Assembly: GCA_965220985.1 (NCBI GenBank)
Contig: OZ244854.1
Span: 2,046,001 to 2,110,000 of the forward strand
DNA length: 64,000 bases
Direction: 5' to 3'
Source: JAPPHA01 sp965220985
GTDB taxonomy: Bacteria > Pseudomonadota > Alphaproteobacteria > Rhodobacterales > Rhodobacteraceae
In this document: one piece after another, positions 35,931 to 44,447 of the stretch
Position numbering within the stretch: the stretch's first letter is position 1
Layout of the letters: each line of letters begins with the position of its first letter
The notes under the pieces: model-generated
Databases searched by the model: none
Seen by the model: the letters and a program-made list of their open reading frames with translations, nothing else
Told to the model about the DNA's origin: nothing
Translations under genes and position numbers: made by a program

Positions 35931-36836
35931 ATGGCGTCAGGGGAACTCAGGTCGATGACGGGATTCTCTTCCCTGTCGGGCCAATCGGACGGCCGGGACT
36001 GGTCGTGGGAAATGCGGAGCGTCAATGGACGGGGTCTCGACATTCGCGTGCGCCTGCCGGATCAGTGCGAGCGACTCGAGGCCAGGGTCAGGCAGGCCGT
36101 CTCCGGCGTGTGCGCCAGAGGGAGGGTCTCGGTCTCGTTGAATGTTGGCGATCGCGCAAATGCGCCCGGCTTGCCAGCGCGGCCTGATGACGTCGACGCA
36201 GCTCTCGATGCGGCCCAGACGATTGCCGATGCGGCAGCCGCGAAGGACATCAGGCTTGCGAATTCATCCCCCGCAGACATTCTGACCATTGCAAGTTTCG
36301 TTCAGGACCAACGCGACAGGCGTGTCGGCGCGTCCGAACTGGTCATGGCTCTCGAACCAACCATCGGCGAGGTTGTCGGGTCTTGGGACGAGTCTCGGTC
36401 ATCGGAAGGACGATCCATCAAGAGAGTCCTCGATGAACAGCTGCGCGCGGTTGAAGCGCTCGCGAGCAAGGCCAAGAAGGCCGTGAACGCCGCGAGGTCG
36501 AATGCCAAGGACCGCTTGAGGGACGACGTGGCCAGACTCCTCGCGATTGGGGATGATCTGGACGAGGATCGAATTGCCATGGAATTGGCGCTTCTGGCGG
36601 TCAAGTCCGACGTTTCCGAAGAGGTCGACCGCATCGAGGCACATGCGCTTGCGATGCGACAGCTGCTCGAGGCCGGGGGCGTTGTCGGGCGCAGGCTCGA
36701 CTTTCTGACGCAGGAGTTGAATCGGGAGGCCAACACGCTGTGTTCAAAGGCCGTTCCAAGCGAACTCAAGGCGGTCGGGCTTGAGTTGAAAATCGAGGTG
36801 GACCGGATGCGCGAGCAGGTCCAGAACATCGAATGA
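35931..36836 (+). CDS. YicC family endoribonuclease-like protein
   Basis: A protein of about 301 residues. The N-terminal hallmark RSMTGFSSLSG and SVNGRGLDIRVRLP are present, and the C-terminal DUF1732 domain ends with GRRLDFLTQELNREANTLCSKA. YicC proteins have been described as RNA-degrading stress factors. The start is uncertain: an ATG at 35904 is also in frame, and neither has a strong ribosome-binding site. The stop overlaps the gmk start by four bases, as in many proteobacteria. Confidence 0.92.
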   Translation: MASGELRSMTGFSSLSGQSDGRDWSWEMRSVNGRGLDIRVRLPDQCERLEARVRQAVSGVCARGRVSVSLNVGDRANAPGLPARPDDVDAALDAAQTIADAAAAKDIRLANSSPADILTIASFVQDQRDRRVGASELVMALEPTIGEVVGSWDESRSSEGRSIKRVLDEQLRAVEALASKAKKAVNAARSNAKDRLRDDVARLLAIGDDLDEDRIAMELALLAVKSDVSEEVDRIEAHALAMRQLLEAGGVVGRRLDFLTQELNREANTLCSKAVPSELKAVGLELKIEVDRMREQVQNIE

Positions 36837-37507
36837 CGACGAAGAAGATCGGTCGAACGGGGTTGATGCTCGTCCTGTCGTCGCCTTCAGGTGTCGGCAA
36901 GTCGTCTTTGGCACGCGAGCTGGTTCAGTCGGACCCCGAGATGGCGCTCTCGGTCTCCGTCACCACCCGGCACCCGCGGCAAGGCGAGGTCAACGGGCGC
37001 GAATATCACTTTCTGTCGGCAGACGAGTTTGAAGGCGAGGTGGCAGCCGGCGCGATCCTCGAGCATGCGTTTGTGTTCGGCAACCGTTACGGAACCCCGC
37101 GTGGCCCGGTCGAGGATGCGCTCAATGCGGGCAGGGACGTCGTCTTCGATGTCGACTGGCAAGGATGTGCCCAGTTAAAGGCATCGCCGCTCGGTCGGCA
37201 CGTGGTCTCGGTCTTCATTCTTCCGCCGAGCATTGGCGAAATGGAACGGCGACTGGTCAGCAGGGGGCAGGACAGCCCGGAGAACGTCGCGCATCGAATG
37301 GACCAGGCCATGGCCGACATCGAGCATTTTCGCGAGTACGACCACGTCCTGATCAACGACGACTTCAACGAATGCGCGGCCGCGATCCGCGAGATCGTGT
37401 CGGGCGAACGAAACAGGTCGTGGCGACGGCCGGACATCGCCGCTTTCGTCTCGGGTCTGTCGGATGAATTCGATCAACGCCGCGAAACGAGGAGTTCCAT
37501 GAAATGA
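36833..37507 (+). CDS. gmk: Guanylate kinase
   Basis: A protein of 224 residues that phosphorylates GMP to GDP. The P-loop SSPSGVGKSSLAREL is at residues 16-30. GMP-binding residues lie in VTTRHPRQGEVNGREYHFLS and ILEHAFVFGNRYGTP, and VVFDVDWQG is the Walker B-like strand. Length is normal apart from a short C-terminal extension. Four-base overlaps join it to yicC before and to the carbonic anhydrase gene after it. Confidence 0.96.
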   Translation: MTTKKIGRTGLMLVLSSPSGVGKSSLARELVQSDPEMALSVSVTTRHPRQGEVNGREYHFLSADEFEGEVAAGAILEHAFVFGNRYGTPRGPVEDALNAGRDVVFDVDWQGCAQLKASPLGRHVVSVFILPPSIGEMERRLVSRGQDSPENVAHRMDQAMADIEHFREYDHVLINDDFNECAAAIREIVSGERNRSWRRPDIAAFVSGLSDEFDQRRETRSSMK

Positions 37508-38043
37508 CCTTGTATGCGCTGGATGGGGTTTCACCGAGCCGACCCGCGAACGACGAGTTCTTTGTTGCTCCGGGCGCACACGTGATTGGCGACGTGCACA
37601 TCGGCGAGTCCGTCTCGATCTGGTTCGGGGCGGTCATTCGGGGTGACAACGAACCTGTCGTGCTGGGCCCGGGAACCAACATTCAGGACAATGCCGTCCT
37701 GCACAACGATCCGAGGTTTCCCCTGACAATCGGGGTCGATTGCACGATCGGTCATGCGGCCATCGTCCACGGTTGCACGATCGGCGATCGTTGCCTGATC
37801 GGCATGGGCGCCACCATTCTCAACGGCGCCGTCATCGAGGACAACTGTCTGATCGGGGCCAAGGCTCTCGTTCCCGAAGGCGCGCGCATCCCGCAGGGGT
37901 CGCTCGTCCTCGGCGTGCCGGGGCGTGTCGTTCGTGCCCTTTCGCCCGAAGCGATTGCGGGCCTCGATCGGGCGGCGCATCACTATCAATCCAGATACAA
38001 GCGTTACAAAAGCGCGTTGGTCGAGGTCCATTCGGGTAACTGA
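37504..38043 (+). CDS. Gamma carbonic anhydrase family protein
   Basis: A left-handed beta-helix protein of 179 residues built from hexapeptide repeats (for example VIGDVHI, SVSIWFGAVIRGD, CTIGHAAIVHGC, RCLIGMGATI). The three histidine positions of the gamma-class zinc site appear to be kept in LHNDP and GHAAIVHGC. Such trimers may hydrate CO2 or act as related hydrolases or carriers. It overlaps the gmk stop by four bases and so belongs to the yicC-gmk transcript. Confidence 0.92.
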   Translation: MTLYALDGVSPSRPANDEFFVAPGAHVIGDVHIGESVSIWFGAVIRGDNEPVVLGPGTNIQDNAVLHNDPRFPLTIGVDCTIGHAAIVHGCTIGDRCLIGMGATILNGAVIEDNCLIGAKALVPEGARIPQGSLVLGVPGRVVRALSPEAIAGLDRAAHHYQSRYKRYKSALVEVHSGN

Positions 38044-38099
38044 GGTCGCGGGTATGATCGAGCCGACGGGAACATTCGACTGAACGGGGGCTGCCGGAC

Positions 38100-38276
38100 A
38101 TGAATCAGCTGCTGGTACCGGGCGATCTTGTCCGTCACCCGGAAAAGCCCGAGTGGGGTGTGGGACAGGTCCAGTCGGTGACGTCCGAGGTGATCACGGT
38201 GAACTTCGAGGAAGCAGGCAAGGTCTCGATCAGATCGGAACACGTCAGCCTGTGTCTCGAACTCTCGAAGGAGTGA
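38100..38276 (+). CDS. DUF3553 small protein
   Basis: A 58-residue protein beginning MNQLLVPGDLVRHPEKPEW. It is a stand-alone DUF3553 domain, a small beta-barrel-like module found alone or at the C-terminus of UvrD/Rep helicases in alphaproteobacteria. The pattern GDLVRHPEKPEWGVGQV...ITVNFEEAGK is typical (read in parts). It follows the carbonic anhydrase gene by 56 bases on the same strand. Role unknown; nucleic-acid or polymerase contact is suggested by the helicase versions. Confidence 0.8.
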   Translation: MNQLLVPGDLVRHPEKPEWGVGQVQSVTSEVITVNFEEAGKVSIRSEHVSLCLELSKE

Positions 38277-38490
38277 CGCCTTGGCGCCGATGGCGCTCGT
38301 TTCGGATTCGACATGCGAGTGCCGGGGGATGGCTGGTCACGAACCCGTTGCCCGTGCGTCCTGCGGGTGTTCCCTGTGGTCGCGAGCGTGTATGCATGCA
38401 CGTATCGATTGGTTTCGACATGGAGGAGGCCGGAGCGACAGTGCAGATCGATCAGGACATCCGCCACATGATGTCTGACAGAGTGTCGGC

Positions 38491-39282
38491 ATGACGCGCC
38501 CGGACGAGCCGCAAGCGGATCGGAAAAAATTTACGGTCCGACTGGCCGAGACCGAGGAAGAGGTTCTGGCGTCGCAGCAATTGCGCTATCGTGTTTTTGT
38601 CGAAGAGATGGGTGCGCAGGTTGACGCGAAGTCCACGCGCGACCGGGTGGAGCAAGATGCGTTCGACCCTTATTTCGATCACCTCGTTCTGATCGACGAG
38701 CACGCCAGTGGCTCGGACAGGATTGTCGGGACCTACCGGCTTCTCAAGGGCGACATCGCGCGAGACGGTCCCGGTTTTTACAGCAGCGACGAATTCGATC
38801 TGACCCCGATCATCGAGTCGGGACGATCGGTTGTCGAACTCGGTCGATCGTGCATCGACCGCCGCTACAGAGGCAAGGCGGCCATGCTGCACATGTGGAA
38901 CGGGGTCGCTGAATACGTGCTGAGCCAGGACATCGAAATCATGTTCGGCGTGGCATCGTTTCCGGGCACCGATCCGACCCCGTTTGTCGAGGCGCTGTCC
39001 TACCTGCATCATTTCCATCTCGCGCCGGAAGACATTCGCGTCCGCGTGCGTGACGAGCGGGCAGCAGAGGTCGAGCTTCTGGCTCTCGATGCCGTCGATT
39101 CTCGTGCCGCGCAGTCCGGTTTGCCGCCGCTGATCATGGGATACATCCGGCTCGGTGGTTTTGTCGGGGCCGGGGTTTGTCTCGACAAGTCTTTCAACAC
39201 CCTCGACGTTTGCGTGATCATGGATACCGAGCGAATGTCGGAACGGCGAAAGGCGTATTTTGTCCGGGGCTATGAAAGGTGA
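38491..39282 (+). CDS. olsB: Ornithine N-acyltransferase, OlsB-like GNAT
   Basis: A protein of 263 residues of the OlsB/hemolysin-acyltransferase-like GNAT family. OlsB transfers a 3-hydroxyacyl chain from ACP to ornithine, giving lyso-ornithine lipid. Key segments are LRYRVFVEEMGA near residue 30, IVGTYRLL near 75, VVELGRSCIDRRYRG near 115 and LPPLIMGYIRLGG near 210. The stop overlaps the next start (GTGA), and the next gene encodes the second enzyme of the pathway. Membrane-associated in the cytoplasm. The substrate is inferred from the gene pair. Confidence 0.88.
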   Translation: MTRPDEPQADRKKFTVRLAETEEEVLASQQLRYRVFVEEMGAQVDAKSTRDRVEQDAFDPYFDHLVLIDEHASGSDRIVGTYRLLKGDIARDGPGFYSSDEFDLTPIIESGRSVVELGRSCIDRRYRGKAAMLHMWNGVAEYVLSQDIEIMFGVASFPGTDPTPFVEALSYLHHFHLAPEDIRVRVRDERAAEVELLALDAVDSRAAQSGLPPLIMGYIRLGGFVGAGVCLDKSFNTLDVCVIMDTERMSERRKAYFVRGYER

Positions 39283-40079
39283 TTACCTGGCAAGGCGTCC
39301 GACCGATCGAACTGCACAGCCCCACCCCGATGGGCTGGGTTCGCCTGTCAATCAAGCTCCTCACGATTCTCGTGCTGATCTCGATCCTGATTCTCCCGCT
39401 GCTGGCGGCGCGGTGGTTGAGACTGGATGGAGTTCGCGCCGCAATCGCTCGCATCGCCTGCCGTTTGGCGCTCCGTGTTCTGGGCCTGTCGGTCACGACA
39501 CAAGGGGTGCCGTCGCTCGCGCCTGGTGGCGTTGTTGCCAACCATTGCTGCTGGCTGGACATCGTCGTCCTGCAATCGGTCCACGACGCCTATTTCGTTG
39601 CAAAGGCCGAGGTCCGCAACTGGCCACTGTGCGGGGCGATCGCGCAAGCTGCCGGGACCGTGTTCATTCGCCGTCGCGTGATGGATGCGCTGGTGCAGAA
39701 GATCGAATTCATGAACCGGATCAGATCAGGTCAACGACTGCTGTTCTTTCCCGAAGGAACAAGCACGGACTGCCTGAGGGTCCTGCCGTTTCGAGCGACG
39801 CTGTTCGCGGCGTATTGCGAGCCCGAATTCAGGGACACCATGGCGATTCAACCGGTCAGCCTCGTCTACACCGGACCGCCCGATCGCCCACCCGACTTTT
39901 ATGGCTGGTGGGGCAATGCGGATTTCTTGCGGCATGCTGCCATGATCATCTCGGCGCCGAGGCAAGGACGGGTCGAGGTGGTGTTTCACGAACCGCTCAG
40001 GGTCAGCGATTTTGCCGATCGAAAGTCCCTGGCACGGGAGTGCGAACAGATTGTCCGCTCGTCCATCGGCTCGAGCTGA
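39279..40079 (+). CDS. olsA: 1-acyl-glycerol-3-phosphate O-acyltransferase family protein, probable OlsA
   Basis: A protein of 266 residues with the PlsC fold. An N-terminal hydrophobic segment (LSIKLLTILVLISILILPLL) anchors it in the membrane. The catalytic H-x4-D motif is NHCCWLD near residue 88, and the substrate motif FPEGTST lies near 160. OlsA completes ornithine lipid by O-acylating the OlsB product. The start is a GTG overlapping the olsB stop. A general lysophosphatidate acyltransferase role is the alternative, but the coupling to olsB favours OlsA. Confidence 0.88.
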   Translation: MITWQGVRPIELHSPTPMGWVRLSIKLLTILVLISILILPLLAARWLRLDGVRAAIARIACRLALRVLGLSVTTQGVPSLAPGGVVANHCCWLDIVVLQSVHDAYFVAKAEVRNWPLCGAIAQAAGTVFIRRRVMDALVQKIEFMNRIRSGQRLLFFPEGTSTDCLRVLPFRATLFAAYCEPEFRDTMAIQPVSLVYTGPPDRPPDFYGWWGNADFLRHAAMIISAPRQGRVEVVFHEPLRVSDFADRKSLARECEQIVRSSIGSS

Positions 40080-40242
40080 CCGCCGAGAGGCAATCAGCAG
40101 GGCCCGGCGTTACTGGCGGGTCGGTGTCGTCGGATGCACCGACAGAGGCATTGGCTCTCGGAGCGCACGCGATCGGAGCCGGAAGTCGAACCTGCAGAAC
40201 TGACCGGCGAACGAACGGACGATGGCGAGGCGAACGCTCCGA

Positions 40243-41526
40243 TCAGCTTGCCTCGTTGCGCAGTGGGTGCCCGGCATAACGCGCTTGGTCTCCGAGCAAT
40301 TCTTCGATGCGAATGAGCTGATTGTACTTGGCCAGGCGGTCGGTGCGCGAGAGTGACCCCGCCTTGATCTGGCCGCAATTGGTCGCAACGGCAAGATCCG
40401 AGATCGTCGTGTCTTCGGTCTCGCCTGACCGATGGGACATGACAGAGTTGTAGCCGGCGCCCCGGGCCTGCTCCATCGTGTTCAGCGTCTCGGTGAGCGT
40501 GCCGATCTGGTTGACCTTGATCAGGATCGCGTTCCCGCATTCTTCCGAGATGCCCCGAGCAAGGCGGGAGGAGTTGGTGACAAAAACGTCGTCGCCGACG
40601 AGCTGGCACCGGTCCCCGAGGCTGTCGGTCAGCGCTTTCCATCCCTCCCAGTCGTCTTCCGACATGCCGTCCTCGATCGAGATGATGGGATAGTTGCTGA
40701 CGAGGGCCTCAAGGAACTCGACGTGCTCCTGAGGCGAAAGCGTTCGGTCTTCGCCCTTGAGAACATAATTCTCGCCATCGAAGTACTCGGTCGCTGCGCA
40801 ATCCAGCGCCAAGGCGACATCGTCGCCGGGCCTGTAGCCGGCAGCCTCGACTGCTCTGATGATGAATTCGAGCGCGGCGGCGGAAGACGCGAGGTCCGGG
40901 GCGAATCCGCCTTCGTCGCCAACATTTGTGTTGTGTCCTGCGCGCGCCAGTTCGGACTTGAGTGCATGGAAAACCTCGGCACCCGTTCGAACGGCCTCGT
41001 TGAAGCTCTTCGCGCCGACCGGCATGATCATGAATTCCTGGATGTCGACGGAATTGTCGGCATGCTCGCCGCCATTGACGACATTCATCATCGGTGTGGG
41101 AAGCACGCGCGCCGAATCTCCGCCGAGGAACCGAAACAGCGGTTGACCGGAAGCCAGAGCAGCGGCTCTGGCTGTTGCAAGAGAAACCCCGAGGATCGCG
41201 TTGGCCCCGAGCCTCGACTTGTTGTCCGTGCCGTCGAGTTGGCACATCACATCGTCGATTTCGGTTTGCTTCGTTGTATCCATCCCGCAAACAGCCTCGG
41301 CCAGTTCGGTGCGGACAGCATCCACGGCCTTGAGAACGCCTTTTCCGTGGTAGCGCGCGGGATCGTTGTCACGCCGTTCGACGGCTTCATGTGCACCTGT
41401 TGATGCGCCTGATGGAACCGCAGCCCTGCCAAGTGCGCCGCATTCGAGAGTGACATCGACCTCGACGGTCGGATTTCCTCGGCTGTCGAGGATTTCCCGA
41501 CCCGAGATCTGAACAATTCGTGTCAT
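40243..41526 (-). CDS. eno: Enolase
   Basis: A protein of 427 residues that converts 2-phosphoglycerate to phosphoenolpyruvate. It starts TRIVQISGREILDSRGNPT after the Met. Metal-binding residues lie in ALDCAATEYFD, ISIEDGMSEDDWEGW and LVGDDVFVTN, and the signature ILIKVNQIGTLTETL is intact, as is SHRSGETED near the C-terminus. It lies 27 bases after the fur gene and is read in the same direction, so both may be co-transcribed. It converges with olsA. Confidence 0.97.
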   Translation of the reverse strand: MTRIVQISGREILDSRGNPTVEVDVTLECGALGRAAVPSGASTGAHEAVERRDNDPARYHGKGVLKAVDAVRTELAEAVCGMDTTKQTEIDDVMCQLDGTDNKSRLGANAILGVSLATARAAALASGQPLFRFLGGDSARVLPTPMMNVVNGGEHADNSVDIQEFMIMPVGAKSFNEAVRTGAEVFHALKSELARAGHNTNVGDEGGFAPDLASSAAALEFIIRAVEAAGYRPGDDVALALDCAATEYFDGENYVLKGEDRTLSPQEHVEFLEALVSNYPIISIEDGMSEDDWEGWKALTDSLGDRCQLVGDDVFVTNSSRLARGISEECGNAILIKVNQIGTLTETLNTMEQARGAGYNSVMSHRSGETEDTTISDLAVATNCGQIKAGSLSRTDRLAKYNQLIRIEELLGDQARYAGHPLRNEAS

Positions 41527-41553
41527 TGACTCACCTGTCAAAAGTAATTCGGG

Positions 41554-41970
41554 CTATTTTGCCTTCTTGCGAACGCCGTAGAGTTCCAGCCTGTGACCAC
41601 GCAGTTCGAAGCCGAGGCGATTTGCAATTTTTTGCTGCAGAATCTCGATTTCCTCGTCCTTGAACTCGATCACTTCGCCTGACTGCAGATCGATCAGGTG
41701 GTCATGGTGATCGCGTTCGGCGTCCTCGTAACGTGCTCGTCCACCGAGGAAATCGTGCCGATCGAGTATGCCGGCTTCATCGAGAAGCTTGACCGTGCGA
41801 TAGACGGTCGCAATCGATATCTTGGGATCGATGCGGGTGGCACGAGCATGGAGCTCTTCCACATCTGGATGGTCGGTCGTCTCCTGCAGCACCCGCGCAA
41901 TGACTCGCCGCGGGCCGGTCATGCGAATGCCGTTGTCCTCACATCTCTCGACGATGCCGTCTCGTACCAT
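41554..41970 (-). CDS. fur: Fur family transcriptional regulator
   Basis: A protein of 138 residues with an N-terminal winged helix (RMTGPRRVIARVLQET, HPDVEELHARA, ISIATVYRTVKLLDEAG) and a C-terminal dimer domain with metal ligands in YEDAERDHHDHLIDL and ELRGHRLELYGV. It lacks the CxxC pairs of some Fur proteins, as is common in alphaproteobacteria, where the orthologue may answer to iron or manganese (Fur/Mur). It sits just upstream of eno on the minus strand. Confidence 0.92.
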   Translation of the reverse strand: MVRDGIVERCEDNGIRMTGPRRVIARVLQETTDHPDVEELHARATRIDPKISIATVYRTVKLLDEAGILDRHDFLGGRARYEDAERDHHDHLIDLQSGEVIEFKDEEIEILQQKIANRLGFELRGHRLELYGVRKKAK

Positions 41971-42164
41971 GTCACCCCTTTCGGACCATGTTCATTACAG
42001 GTGCCATCGGTCATCGGCAATCGCGAATCGGACCGAACGGGGCCGTGATCGACGGCTTCGAGCGTGTCCGTGCGGTGGAATCTGGCGTTCACAGCATGCC
42101 GAGCTGAACACGACTGCCATCGTCATGCCGGTTCAGGTTACGTGGATTTGCCGCGTTCCGGCCC

Positions 42165-43037
42165 TCAAGACGATGGAGCATCTTCCTTCGACTTGACCGT
42201 GTCCCAAGCGGCATCCAGTTCCTCGAGACTCGCGTCATCCATCGATCGACCGGCTGCCGCCATTGCCGATTCCACCGCCTCGAATCGGCGTGTGAATTTC
42301 AAATTGGCCGAGCGCAGCGCGGTTTCCGCGTCGATACCGAGATGGCGGGCCAACCCGATCAGCGAAAACAGCAGATCGCCGAACTCGTCTTCGGCGCGGG
42401 CAGGCGTCTCGCGAACCTCGATGAGTTCGGATGCTTCCTCGGACAGCTTGTCCAGCACATGGGTGGCGTCGGGCCAGTCGAACCCGACACGGGCTGCGCG
42501 GTCCTGCAGCTTTTTTGCCCGCACCAGGGCCGGCAGGTTGAGGGCAATGCCGGCGAGGACCGATTTCCGACCTGTTCCACTGGATGCTCGTTCTGCAGCC
42601 TTGACGTTTTCCCAGTCGCGGGTCTGCTCGTCAGCCGTCTTGTCACGGCTTTCGTTTCCGAAGACATGCGGGTGCCGACTGACCATCTTGTCGCAGACCG
42701 AACCAACGACTTCCGCGAAGGTGAAATGCCCGAGTTCGCTCGCCATCTGGGAGTGATAGACAACCTGCAGCATCAGGTCGCCAAGCTCGCCCTTCAGTCC
42801 GGACATGTCGCCCTTCTGGATCGCGTCGGCAACTTCATAGGCTTCCTCGATCGTGTAAGGGGCAATCGTCTGAAACGTCTGTTCGATGTCCCACGGGCAG
42901 CCCGTGTCCGGATCGCGCAATCGAGCCATGATTTCCAGCAACCGGCCAACGTGGGCGGCATCCTCGGAGCGGCGAATGTCGTGGCTGTCGAACTCGTCGA
43001 CTTTGCGTTTATCAGTGCTCTTGTCGGAATCGGACAT
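42165..43037 (-). CDS. mazG: Nucleoside triphosphate pyrophosphohydrolase MazG
   Basis: A protein of 290 residues with two MazG domains, which removes pyrophosphate from non-canonical or excess NTPs. The first domain has LRDPDTGCPWDIEQTF, the EEAYEVADAI helix and LKGELGDLMLQVVYHS with the metal-binding E-E-x-x-D pattern. HPHVFG joins to the second domain (EEASELIEVRE, EDEFGDLLFSLIGLARHLG). An ATG at 43037 with GAGG upstream is preferred over the adjacent GTG. A gap of about 195 bases separates it from fur. Confidence 0.95.
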   Translation of the reverse strand: MSDSDKSTDKRKVDEFDSHDIRRSEDAAHVGRLLEIMARLRDPDTGCPWDIEQTFQTIAPYTIEEAYEVADAIQKGDMSGLKGELGDLMLQVVYHSQMASELGHFTFAEVVGSVCDKMVSRHPHVFGNESRDKTADEQTRDWENVKAAERASSGTGRKSVLAGIALNLPALVRAKKLQDRAARVGFDWPDATHVLDKLSEEASELIEVRETPARAEDEFGDLLFSLIGLARHLGIDAETALRSANLKFTRRFEAVESAMAAAGRSMDDASLEELDAAWDTVKSKEDAPSS

Positions 43038-43175
43038 CACTTTGGTGCCTCTTTCGAGATTGTTGGGCAGTCACGGTGGCTTTCGCATTCGAGGGTTGCG
43101 GGAGACATCGCGAGCGCGTGAGCGATCAGCGTGTGCTGCGTCCAGGGGTTCTTTTGCACAGGGCTTGTCAGAATG

Positions 43176-44447
43176 TCACTCCGCCCGAACATGCAGGGCG
43201 CTCAGCCCGTGAAAATGATAGCAGTCGGCGTAAGTTGGCGTCCCGATCATTCTCAGCCGCGGGTTCAGTCTGAACAGTGCCTGAAGCGAAACTGTCAGTT
43301 CAAGCCGGGCCAGTTGGGCACCAAGACAGAAGTGGACGCCGGCACCAAATGACAAATGTCGATTGGGGTGCCGTTCCGGCCGGAACATGTGGGCATCTTC
43401 CCCGAAGGCGGCCGCGTCGCGATTGGCAGACGCCAATAGTAGAGCCACCTTGTCACCCTTGCGGAACTCGTGCCCGAAAACCGTCACGTCGTCCTTGGCA
43501 TAACGGTCGAACAGATGCAGCGGCGGGTCATGGCGAAGTAGCTCTTCGACTGTCCCTGCAATCGCGTTGTCGGCGATGAGCTCCGACGGATCGCGCTGAT
43601 TCCGTTCGCAAAATTCCAGGAGCGTCTTGACGCCATTCCCGATCGTGTGCACGGTCGCCTCGTGGCCTGCATTGAGAAGCAAGATGCAGGTGCTGACCAG
43701 TTCTCCCGATGTCAGTCCTCTGCCGTCGATCTCGGCTTCCAGCAGGCGAGAGATCAGGTCCGTCGCGGGGCGCGCCTTGCGTTCGTGAGCGAGATTCTCG
43801 ATGTACTGGCTGAACTCGTACGCAGCCTTCGCAGCCTTGGTTTCGACCGCGGTGTCGCGCCGTGCCTGGTACATCGCCACCATGTCGTGAGACCAGGACA
43901 GCAACTGGTTTGCCATGTCATCGGGAACGCCGAGCAGTCGAGCGATGACGATCACCGGAATTCGATCGGCGAAATTCGGCAAGAGATCGACTTCGTCGCT
44001 GCCCAGGGTCCCGGCAATCCCTTCTGCGAGTTCCTTGATCGACGGGGCAAGGGCATCGATGGCTCTCGGGGTGAAGGCACGGTGAACGAGATTGCGCAGC
44101 GCCGTATGGCGGGGAGGGTCGATCTCCAGCATCGAATTGGCTTCGATGTCCATGAATGCCCGCAGATGCTCGGGAACCGGCTGTCTGAGCCATTCGGGAA
44201 TCTCGCGTCCCCAGCGGCGATCGCGCAACAGTTGATTGACCGCACGGTGTGAACTCGCGCAGACCCGGTCGTAGTCGTTCCACCAGAAGAAGTCGCCTTG
44301 CGCGCGCGCTGCGGCGTAGAACGGGTACGGGTCTTGAACGAATTCGCGCGCGACGGGCGATTGATCGAGTCGAGGAAGGCAACCCCGAAGCCGCTCCTGG
44401 CTTGACCCTGTTCCTGGAGGATCGGCCGGGCCTGAGGGGCTGGTCAT
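43176..44447 (-). CDS. Cytochrome P450
   Basis: A soluble bacterial P450 of 423 residues. The heme thiolate is C374 in FGAGVHFCLGAQLAR. The I-helix oxygen-binding motif is NAGHEAT near residue 264 and the ExxR motif is in EELLRHDPP near 302. It has no fused reductase, so it needs a separate ferredoxin system. Its ATG overlaps the stop of the PLP-lyase gene by four bases, placing it last in the fabI-gpt-lyase-P450 operon. Substrate unknown; CYP family cannot be fixed by eye. Confidence 0.93.
   Translation of the reverse strand: MTSPSGPADPPGTGSSQERLRGCLPRLDQSPVAREFVQDPYPFYAAARAQGDFFWWNDYDRVCASSHRAVNQLLRDRRWGREIPEWLRQPVPEHLRAFMDIEANSMLEIDPPRHTALRNLVHRAFTPRAIDALAPSIKELAEGIAGTLGSDEVDLLPNFADRIPVIVIARLLGVPDDMANQLLSWSHDMVAMYQARRDTAVETKAAKAAYEFSQYIENLAHERKARPATDLISRLLEAEIDGRGLTSGELVSTCILLLNAGHEATVHTIGNGVKTLLEFCERNQRDPSELIADNAIAGTVEELLRHDPPLHLFDRYAKDDVTVFGHEFRKGDKVALLLASANRDAAAFGEDAHMFRPERHPNRHLSFGAGVHFCLGAQLARLELTVSLQALFRLNPRLRMIGTPTYADCYHFHGLSALHVRAE

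Noticed and set aside
40100..40145. Seven-base stem (GTCGGTG/CACCGAC) between olsA and eno as a bidirectional terminator
   Set aside because: The loop is ten bases and there is no T run on either side, so the structure is too weak to call.
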